Assembly: GCA_022113835.1 (NCBI GenBank)
Contig: JAILWY010000018.1
Span: 9,277,001-9,341,000 of the forward strand
Length of the DNA: 64,000 bases
Direction of reading: 5' to 3'
Origin: Atopsyche davidsoni
Lineage: Eukaryota > Arthropoda > Insecta > Trichoptera > Hydrobiosidae
Part shown: positions 14,201 through 25,100 of the stretch, one piece after another
How the letters are laid out: each line of letters starts with the position of its first letter
Numbering within the stretch: position 1 is the first letter of the stretch
The notes under the pieces: model-generated
Seen by the model: only the letters and a program-made list of their open reading frames with translations
Database searches by the model: none
What the model was told of the DNA's origin: nothing
Translations under genes and position numbers: made by a program

Positions 14201-17200
14201 AGGGCGTTTTTACATAGACGAAGACAAACCAAACTACACCCATAAGATGCTATTTAAACAGGTTTGTATATGATTTTCTGGAAAGAATTATTATTTTGAA
14301 AATTATAACGATATAACTATTTTTGCTTATATTTCTCTGTTTAATTAGTAGATATTAATTTTATTCATAATATTTTATTGTTAATTTAAATAAATTTTTT
14401 ATCGTGGTCGCACAGTGGCGGGCACACGTGAAACGGTCGGCGGGCGCCATGGTTCCATTATTTTATTTTTGGTGGTTAATTGAACTTATTATTTTAAATA
14501 AAATGAAATACTTGAGTGATTTTTCCATATGTTAATTTTTACTGGAATTTTTAGCGAAACCGGTCACCAATAAAAATTAACATGTGGAAAAATTCAAAAA
14601 AATGGAATTCCACCAAGTACTCTATGTCAAAAATATTGATTATTTTGAATTATTACCCGATTAAGAGGAACTTATTCAATATTTTTGATAATATTTTCTA
14701 GTTTTTATATTTACCGAAAAAAATCCTTCAAAGAAATTCAGATAATATGTTGAATTTGGATTTATTTTAAAAAAATAGTTATAAAATATAATTACGCCAT
14801 TTACAGCTCAATTTAATCTCTAGAACCATCCAGTGTATAATTATTATTTATAGTATATGTATGAACTCGTATGATGTCGTCTGAAATATATTACATCCAT
14901 TCTTAGCGTATAATGAGGACCACATGTTAGTAAATACAATTTTTTTAAATAATTAATTGCATCATTAAAATTCGAAAGCACAAGCAATCAGGTATGCATA
15001 GTTATATTTTGATTAAATACTCTTTTGTATGTAAGTAATTGGGTTTTGGCTATTCATGAAATTGATTACTTTGAATGCTAATTATTCATATCTCTCATTT
15101 GATGCAGTATCCACCTGTGGATTCGCGATATATTATATCTAATTGAATTCCCAAAATGAATGAGTGTTTATTTAGCAAGAAGTACATTCTTGTTTAATGA
15201 TAATGGAAGAAGAAAATCACTCCCATTGCACACCTACAAAATTTGCAAGATCTACAAGGATTATCACTCACTTTGATTATATTTGATTTTGTTTCAGGAT
15301 ACAAAATGAATGCACTTCTGCAAAGCCAGAAAATTATTCCCAAAACATAGCATCTGACTATTTAAATACCTCTAATATTGTTGTACTCCGCAATGAACAG
15401 GTCAGAGAGTATTTGTTTTAAATCTGAAAATTTATTGCACATCTTCTAAAATTAAAAATATAAATATAAATTACTACAGAAAATATTTTTTACTGTAAAA
15501 AATTTACTAATAATTAGTTAAGATTTGAAATAATTAACAAACAAAACAACCAATGTTTTCTGGTAATATTTATTAATAAAAAATATATTTTTTAGGTAAG
15601 CACTAAGTACGAATGGAACTCAAACGTGCAAGGCTTGATTCTTGGTGCATACTTCTGGGGTTACATTGTGTCTAACATGCCCGCTGGGCTGGCAGCGCAG
15701 AGATGGGGTCCGCGTTTGGTTGTGGGACTCACTGCCTTCCTGTCTGGAGCGCTCACCATGTTGAGTCCTCTCAGTGCTGATCTTCACCATGGGGCTCTTG
15801 TCGCCTGCCGCTTCCTTATTGGAGCCTTAGCAGTAAGATAATATATACATGTACTTTAGAATGTAATGCAAATTAAATATTACTCTCAAATTTGTATGAT
15901 ATAAAAAATAATTTATTTATCCTAAGTATAAAAAACTTTTTTAGAGTAATCAGTTATCTATATTGGTCATAATAAAATATTTAAAACTACGAAGCTGGTG
16001 TAACATGCTCAATGTAATTTTTAGGGTTTTCTCTATCCTTCGCTGCACTCATTAGTAGCTTACTGGGCACCACCTGATGAGAAAGGAAAGTTCATTGGGG
16101 CTTTAATGGGAGGCACCTTTGGAACAGTTGTTACTTGGTCATTCTGCGGAGTCCTCATCAATAGCATGGGCTGGCGGTGGGCCTTCTATATCCCCGGTTT
16201 GATAATGATGGCTTGGTCTATTTTATGGTTTATACTTGTCACCGATGTTCCTGACAACCACCCAAGAATAAGTGATAAAGAAAAAGCATATATTACAGAT
16301 TGCATTGGAGATAGTGTCAAAAAATCCAAGGTAAAATTAATTTATCCCTCTAATATTTTATGCATAGAAATTTTTTTTTTCTAACATATTATTTTATTTA
16401 TTATTTGAATATTTACAGAAAATGCCACCATTTAAGAAAGTATTCTCTTCAGTTCCGGTTTGGGCATTTAACATTCTTCATTTCGGCAGTCTATGGGGAT
16501 TATACTTTTTACTTACAGCTGGACCAAAGTTTATGACCCAAGTTTTAGGATTTGATTTATCTAAAGCTGGCTTGATAGCTAGTTTGCCATATTTGTGCAG
16601 ATTATTAATGTCATTTGTGTTTGGTGCCATTGGCGACAGTCTTAGAAAGAATGGATTGATATCAATCACAGCAACAAGGAAGCTATTTTGTTTATTCTGT
16701 GAGTAAGCCAAATATGGAAAATGTATATAAAATACTTTCACGGTAAATAGTTATATATTCATACAACTTTGTATTTTATTAAATTTTTAAGCTCATCTTA
16801 TTCCTGGAATATTGCTTGTGGCATTAACTTTTGTTGGATGTAGTCCCGTACTGAGTGTAGTGATAATTACTGCATCACTCGGTGTCAATGGGGCATCTAC
16901 AATCACAAACTTGCAGAATCATCAAGACCTTGCTCCAAACTACGCAGGAGCACTCTACGGTATTGCAAATTGCATTGGTAGTACAACTGGCTTTATCACA
17001 CCAGCAATTACAGGTTACTTCACAAAAGATCATGTAAGTTTTTTAAAATATTTTACAGCATGTAAAATGCAATTCAATGTTTTGACAAAAATCTATAGAA
17101 ATCAAACCAATAGATTAATAAAGTAGATAATAATTATATTCTCCGTGTTTAAACAAATTTTATTATTCAAGTAATTAAATTAAATTATCTTTAATTACAG

Positions 17201-17437
17201 AATGGTTTGGGAGAATGGCGAAGCATATTTTTGATAGGAGCATCTGTATATTTTATTAGTGGAATTATATTTATGATTTTTGGGTCAGGTGTAACTCAAA
17301 CCTGGAATAGTGATACTGAAGAAAGTGAATGTGTAGACCTTAAGCAAAATAATAACGAGTCACCCATTAATAAACAAGCAATCGATAACAATGGGTACAC
17401 TAACACAGAAGTTGAAAAAGAGAGTAGTAAATTATAA
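5182..17437 (+). CDS. SLC17-family (Na/phosphate cotransporter-like) MFS transporter
   Basis: Coding exons: join(5182-5206, 12870-13008, 15298-15400, 15596-15832, 16025-16330, 16419-16698, 16792-17033, 17201-17437), all with GT/AG borders and matching phase, giving 522 residues. The family moves organic or inorganic anions (phosphate, glutamate, sialic acid) across membranes by the major facilitator mechanism. Residues 14-43 form the first membrane segment, ending in YMLRVNMSINIL, a family hallmark. Residues 44-88 are the extracellular loop with sequons N51, N67 and N78. Residues 103-123 carry GAYFWGYIVSNMPAG. The R161-F-L-I-G and YWAPPDEKGK motifs follow, then the central loop with ISDKEKAYI and a C-terminal half with NILHFGSLWGLYF and GSTTGFITPAITGYF. 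The last ~45 residues are a polar cytosolic tail. Length is typical. The family is certain; the substrate and the Drosophila counterpart are not. Confidence 0.93.
6735..7000. mobile_element. Foldback MITE, copy 1
   Basis: Two long inverted arms meet near 6885. AATACTTGAGTGATTTTTCC near 6796 is mirrored by GGAAAAAACAATCAAGTATT near 6979. The inner parts (TTTTTATTGGTGACC with GGTCGCCAATAAAAA, and the GCCAACCTTGGACGTTGGCA region) also pair. Pairing continues loosely outward to about 6774 and 6998. The left flank (GGAATTCC, TTTTTGACAGAGACTTGG) recurs in inverted order beside the copy at 14506, so the unit is larger than the hairpin. The class is undetermined; it is non-autonomous. Confidence 0.7.
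8940..9180. other. GC-raised patch in intron 1, unclassified
   Basis: The patch is clearly less AT-rich than the flanking DNA and has no long open frame, no matching splice sites and no partner elsewhere in the window that I can find. It could be an old transposon remnant or a regulatory element. Confidence 0.2.
12338..12680 (-). mobile_element. Non-autonomous Helitron, copy 2
   Basis: Read on the minus strand, this element starts TCTACTATAATAATA (at 12680) and ends with a CGTCA/TGACG hairpin followed by GGCTACATTA and CTAG (12338-12341), then T. TC at the 5' end, a 3' hairpin and a CTRR terminus are the Helitron rules. It aligns over most of its length with 34591-34978, sharing the TTTTTCCGCAGCTATGTGCC and TTCAAGACGATAGGATAAT blocks. 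It carries no helicase gene. Confidence 0.75.
13802..14460 (+). mobile_element. hAT-type transposon remnant with one intact end
   Basis: The left end CAGGGGTCTCCAACCTTTTT (13802-13821) is the classic hAT terminal sequence. A subterminal GGCGGCGGGCACCAT (13855-13869) is echoed at 14437-14451 (GTCGGCGGGCGCCAT) near the right side. The expected matching right terminus (ending in CCCCTG) is missing: the sequence breaks off near 14456 and AT-rich DNA follows. The family usually makes 8-bp target duplications; none can be shown here because the right end is lost. Confidence 0.55.
14506..14645. mobile_element. Foldback MITE, copy 2
   Basis: ATACTTGAGTGATTTTTCCA at its left matches copy 1 at about 6797. 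The inner arms (TTTTCCATATGTTAATTTTTACTGG and its near reverse complement at 14567-14590) fold on each other. The GCGAAACCGGTCACCAATAAAAA block and the flanking GGAATTCCACCAAGT and GTCAAAAATATTGA blocks are also shared. It is shorter than copy 1 at the tip of the hairpin, so the loops differ. Confidence 0.65.
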
Positions 17438-17729
17438 ATTGATTTTAAGTATTAATAAGCTATTGTGATATATAAAAATATTTATTTTTAAAATACTCAA
17501 GAATTCATAGAAAATATGAGTCTTCAATTCAAAGTTAATTTTACAGATAATTATTTAAGTAATTGTTATAGTTATTATAAAAATTCACACATACAAGTAG
17601 TTTCTATTTCGAAAATATATAAGTAGGTTTAAAATTTACATAGTAATTTGGAAAAACCATTTAAATTATATTATTGTTTTGAATGATTTCTATCTAATTA
17701 AGCCACCCGCAAACTCCTGATGTTTAAGA

Positions 17730-17740
17730 AATAAAATAAA
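17730..17740 (+). terminator. Candidate poly(A) signals of the SLC17-like gene
   Basis: Two overlapping AATAAA hexamers start at 17730 and 17735, about 295 bases after the stop codon at 17435-17437. Many similar AT-rich words occur here, so the site is only a candidate. Confidence 0.35.
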
Positions 17741-18878
17741 TAGAAACTACCTTTTGTCTTTATTAATAATGTCAGAGTTGCTATTACAAATTTGATAACA
17801 AAATATTCTAAGAACTAAGCAAATGTGTTCATCAATAAACAATGGATATAAAAAGAAAAACAGGTTTAAATATAAAGTAATATATTTCATGCACAATGCA
17901 ATAATTTATTTGAAAATAATACATATAATACGGTAAAGAAATATTGAGTTTGTAGGTACTTTCATAACCAAGAATTATTATCACAGAACATAATATTGCA
18001 TTCAGAACAAATTAACTATGGTCTATAGCTATACTGTTGAGGTTGGCGCTTGTGGACTTCCAGCTATGTCCATGATGTGTCTTTATCTATTATTTTTCTT
18101 GATTTATCGAGGAGACTAGTTACCGCATTCCTTGATAATATCAAAGTAGTGTGAGAATTACAATAGTGTAAAAAGATCCCTCAATCACACCTCGGACTCC
18201 TCGTCCCAAAGCACCGATCTATAGGCTTCATGATGGGTCTGATTTCATGGTAGCTGAGCTCCATGTCTCATTCTTTCTCTCCCATTTTCCACTTCTATTT
18301 TCCACTTCTATTTTACTGGATCTTTAGGACAACAGTAAAAAAAAAAAAAAAAAGGTTTCCTATTATCTTTCAGCATAGATTGTGTGATTGTATATAATAT
18401 AAGGCGTTAGAGCTGTGTAATACACAATTAAAAAGTTTGTACCAACGTGGTAGTCTGATAGTCTTATTATGTTATTTAATTAAAGATAGGAGATACAAGA
18501 AAATGATACATCAAAATAGATAAGATAAAATTTTTTAAGTGTCCTTAGACTAAGATATAACATCAGAAAATGGAACAGATAGGGATAATATTGAATAAAC
18601 AGAAACTAAATGAGTACATCACTTCAGGTAAAATTGGTGAGTCAAATTTGAATAAATAAAATCTTATATTTAAATAGAGATATTAATAATAAGAAATCTA
18701 ACTATCATCTTTTTGGCAAAATATATCAGATAGTTTCCTAAAGTACCTTAAAATTTTATGATGATATACTATTTTCAAGAAATTGATGTTCATTCACCAT
18801 TTGCACAAAATATTTTATAATCACAAAATTGGTACCTTTTATATGTAAAAAACAAAAAAAGTAGTTACAAATTACAAT

Positions 18879-18884
18879 TTTATT
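18879..18884 (-). terminator. Candidate poly(A) signal of ATE1
   Basis: AATAAA read on the minus strand, about 270 bases after the stop codon. The surroundings are AT-rich, so other sites are possible. Confidence 0.3.
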
Positions 18885-19153
18885 ACACATAAAAGGATTT
18901 CAAGATGTTCTTAGCATAAAAACATTGACAATATTGATATGATCAATGAATAAAATCAGATTTCATATATTACAAATAATGTCATTAACTGCATCATCTA
19001 TATTTTTAATAATTAAGTACATATAAATAATAAAGCATTAATAGGAAATTAAGAAATTACTTATTTAAATAAACATCACTTGTTAATATTAAGGGTTTAA
19101 AATTGACTGATAAAGCAATATTTAATACAAACAGCATTCTACGTTATTATTAA

Positions 19154-22721
<3,568 letters not shown>

Positions 22722-23230
22722 TCTAAAAATATTATACTATATCTATTAAGATTTATATTACAAAATCAATAATATAATTTTGGGAGCATTTGGTTTTAGT
22801 TTTTATAGTGAAATCTTTAAAACAATCTATACAAATATAGTTCCTGAATCACACAAATGCCATATCTCTAAGATAGATTTCATAAACCATAGACATTTAT
22901 GATGACCATTATCTATAGTATTTTTTACGAAAATTACCTATAATAAATATTGAAAAATACTCAAATATACCACGAATGAGTGTTTAAAAAAAATTGTTCA
23001 AATATTAATAAAAACCAGAAAATATCCACTGATAATAAAAATAAAAAGTTATTTCCTCACTAAGTTTATAAAAAAGTCTTAATTTGATAGTTCAGATTTT
23101 TAGGTAACCAAATGTATAATAGCATTTTTTTGATATTTATATAAAATAAGTGCTGGAATTTTTTTTTATATTGAGGATGTTTGGTAAAACTTTATTTTTA
23201 AACAATTCATAAACGGGTTGGCCATTTAAA

Positions 23231-23282
23231 ATTAAATGTTGTTAGTGAAAAAAAAAATTAAATGTTGTTAGTGAAAAAAAAA
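23231..23282. repeat. 26-bp unit repeated twice
   Basis: ATTAAATGTTGTTAGTGAAA plus an A-run occurs twice in tandem, a recent small duplication next to poly(A) tracts. Confidence 0.7.
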
Positions 23283-23555
23283 AGAATTAAGACTAGAGGA
23301 CAGTGGGTTTATTTTAAAATAAATATCACATGCCAACATGTTTTGAAAAAATTAAGAACCTTTATTGACCACATGACTAATATTTTCCGTTTATTGATTT
23401 GTGGATATTTAAAATAAAGATCATAAAGGAATTGAAGTCTTCTTATCATGTATACATTGTACTTGTTTTAATTATTATTTATAACACTATCAATAATTTT
23501 GTTCATATATTTTTAATGGAACTGGTATTTATTTTGTAATACTCCATTTTATTAC

Positions 23556-23632
23556 AATAAAATAAAACCAAATGGTTTTGGAGACTACGTTTAATTAACG
23601 TAGTCTCCAAAACCATTTGGTTATATTTTATT
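23556..23632. repeat. Long hairpin with 36-bp stem and 5-base loop
   Basis: The left arm 23556-23591 pairs with the right arm 23597-23632 with a single A/A mismatch (23565 against 23623), around the loop TAATT. The stem core is CCAAATGGTTTTGGAGACTA. The near-perfect pairing suggests either a recent inverted duplication, a tiny foldback transposon, or a small-RNA hairpin. No target duplication is evident. It lies 87 bases from the Merlin-like element but outside its borders. Confidence 0.7.
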
Positions 23633-23711
23633 ATCATATATTTTTTATTATTTGAAAAAAATAACTTGTTTATAACTTCATTTGTTTATAAATATACGAA
23701 TTTTAAAAATT

Positions 23712-23719
23712 AACATTAC
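23712..23719 (+). repeat. Left target-site duplication of the Merlin-like element
   Basis: AACATTAC, repeated exactly at 24484-24491 on the other side of the element. Confidence 0.85.
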
Positions 23720-23864
23720 GGTACTTGTCTTTTATCCGACCACCAAAGAAAATTGTCCTATTGTTTTGCTTTTTTTGTTGGCAACAGTGTCTATTGTTTT
23801 GCTTCTTTTGTTGGCAACAGTGTCTATTGTTTTGCTTCTTTTGTTGGCAACAGCGAGTAAATAC
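23720..23864 (+). repeat. Left 145-bp terminal inverted repeat with three 33-bp subrepeats
   Basis: The outer 40 bases are followed by three 33-bp units built around TTGTTGGCAACAG, itself a short palindrome (GTTGGCAAC). The last unit changes to CAGCGAGTAAATAC. The right-hand copy is 24339-24483. Repeated internal palindromes in the terminus are candidate transposase binding sites. Confidence 0.8.
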
Positions 23865-23979
23865 ATTTTATAAGCAATGAAATATGAGACATGCATTATC
23901 CTGGTGGCCAGAATTTTCCAATGCTATCCATGATGGTGTCGAAAGGATCCATGTGTCTCATTTTCACACGATTTCTCAA

Positions 23980-23996
23980 CCTAACCTAACCTAACC
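23980..23996 (+). repeat. (CCTAA)3 telomere-like repeat inside the Merlin-like element
   Basis: Three CCTAA units plus CC. TTAGG/CCTAA is the insect telomere unit and is also a common short repeat in Lepidoptera. It sits exactly where the transposase frame is interrupted. Confidence 0.7.
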
Positions 23997-24290
23997 CAAC
24001 TCACGTTCACAGAATTTGATGCTAGTCAGCTCCTTGCTCCAACAGTAGATGAATAGTATGACTTGTCTGTAAGTTAACTTCGATCCTTGCATCCATGTGT
24101 CACATCGTACATGTATCATCTCTCTGCAACCACTACGGCTGCACCGCCAGCGATCGTGTTGTTCACTCAACGACAGTACCATGGCATGACTATTGGTACA
24201 TATGCGTGGATTGTGTAAAATACCACGCTGTTGTAGAAAAAGAACGCTACTAGCCTTGTCGTGTACGATTGCTGATAACTGAAGTAAGTT
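23991..24290 (-). pseudogene. N-terminal fragment of an ISXO2-like (Merlin) transposase
   Basis: The minus-strand frame reads HDRWRCSRSGCREMIHVRCD, then GSKLTYRQVILFIYCWSKEL and TSIKFCERELG. This is the zinc-ribbon and helix-turn-helix start of ISXO2-like transposases, with the WRC...C pair and the LFIYCWS...TSIKFCE signature. The frame stops at a TAG (23991-23993) where the sequence turns into a TTAGG-like repeat. The whole catalytic domain that should follow is missing. The true start is not clear, since the open frame continues upstream through the terminal repeat. The protein cannot be an active transposase. Confidence 0.8.
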
Positions 24291-24483
24291 AATTTTTTGT
24301 TTGACAGTTATACTTTGAATTAAATAAATAAACAATACGTATTTACTCGCTGTTGCCAACAAAAGAAGCAAAGCAATAGACACTGTTGCCAACAAAAGAA
24401 GCAAAACAATAGACACTGTTGCCAACAAAAAAAGCAAAACAATAGGACAATTTTCTTTGGTGGTCGGATAAAAGACAAGTACC

Positions 24484-24491
24484 AACATTAC
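24484..24491 (+). repeat. Right target-site duplication of the Merlin-like element
   Basis: AACATTAC, matching 23712-23719. Confidence 0.85.
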
Positions 24492-24870
24492 ATATTTAAC
24501 GTTACCCCTTAATAAGCTGTGATTTATTTGTTGATTATTTAAGAAAAATATTTATTGGTATTTCATGTAGTAAATAAACTGTATTAAATAAGTTATTGTC
24601 ATTTATGCATGAAAAATGCTATTGTCACTTCGAGGCAATGAATAAAATAATATTTTTTAATATTTATTTTTATTATATACATATTGGATACACTATTCAA
24701 TTAATGACACATTGAATACATAATTAAATGATATAAAAATAAAACATTGCATGCAATAAAAATTTATCTCATAAGCATGAATTAAAATATTCTTATTTAC
24801 AATAACACAATATTATAATATGTTGATATTTATTCTTTGATGAATTGATATGGCAATGTAATATTAATTA

Positions 24871-24876
24871 TTTATT
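24871..24876 (-). terminator. Candidate poly(A) signal of the RhoGAP gene
   Basis: AATAAA on the minus strand, about 225 bases after the stop codon at 25101-25103. Other AT-rich words nearby could serve. Confidence 0.3.
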
Positions 24877-25100
24877 AAATAGAGTATGTAAAAATTTAGA
24901 TACACTTACAAATAATACATTATACATTATTGTCATGTTTATAATAATTCATAAAATTGTCAATTTGACTGAATCTTAAAGTTATTTATAAAATATATTT
25001 ATATAAAAATTAACGCTATTTCATGATTAGCTCCGCTTCCTACTTTAATTGACATTTTAAGACACATGAATTTAGTAAAAGATTTACTTAGTTGCAAAAA

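Larger units (their letters stand above)
13009..15297 (+). other. Intron 2 of the SLC17-like gene
   Basis: AT-rich intron between the first membrane segment and the extracellular-loop exon. It contains a one-ended hAT remnant (13802-14460) and, directly after it, a second foldback MITE copy (about 14506-14645). Nothing coding is supported. The open frame at 14022-14273 is AT-rich, unrecognised and lies inside the hAT remnant. Confidence 0.6.
17438..19153. other. Convergent intergenic region between the SLC17-like and ATE1 genes
   Basis: The two genes point toward each other, so this holds both 3' UTRs. Candidate poly(A) signals are two AATAAA at 17730-17740 (plus strand) and an AATAAA at 18879-18884 (minus strand). 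A run of 17 A at 18337-18353 ends a more mixed-composition stretch (about 18030-18353). That stretch could be a poly(A)-tailed retroposon, but I found no target duplication. Confidence 0.5.
23720..24483 (-). mobile_element. Merlin-like (ISXO2/IS1016-type) DNA transposon, internally deleted
   Basis: The element is 764 bp, bounded by identical 8-bp direct repeats AACATTAC (23712-23719 and 24484-24491). Its ends are GGTACTTGTC and the exact complement. Terminal inverted repeats of 145 bp (23720-23864 and 24339-24483) differ at one visible position. Each contains three copies of a 33-bp unit (TATTGTTTTGCTTCTTTTGT...). Merlin elements start with GG and make 8-9 bp duplications. The interior carries a minus-strand transposase fragment, which supports the family independently. 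The near-identical termini point to a fairly recent insertion. Confidence 0.85.
22722..25100. other. Intergenic region between ATE1 and the RhoGAP gene
   Basis: It holds the ATE1 upstream flank, a 26-bp tandem duplication (23231-23282), a long hairpin (23556-23632), the Merlin-like element (23720-24483) and the 3' UTR of the RhoGAP gene (24484-25100). ATE1 shows no clear core promoter motif just upstream of 22721. Confidence 0.5.

Noticed and set aside
18030..18353. SINE-like element ending in 17 A
   Set aside because: No pol III box pair and no flanking duplication could be shown, so it is only mentioned as a possibility.
23682..23873. Plus-strand open frame with LLLLATVSIVL repeats
   Set aside because: It is the 33-bp subrepeats of the terminal inverted repeat read as protein.
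23991..24488. 165-codon minus-strand open frame as a complete gene
   Set aside because: Its first third is the transposon's terminal repeat read through, and its end is a chance stop in TTAGG repeats. Only the transposase fragment is meaningful.
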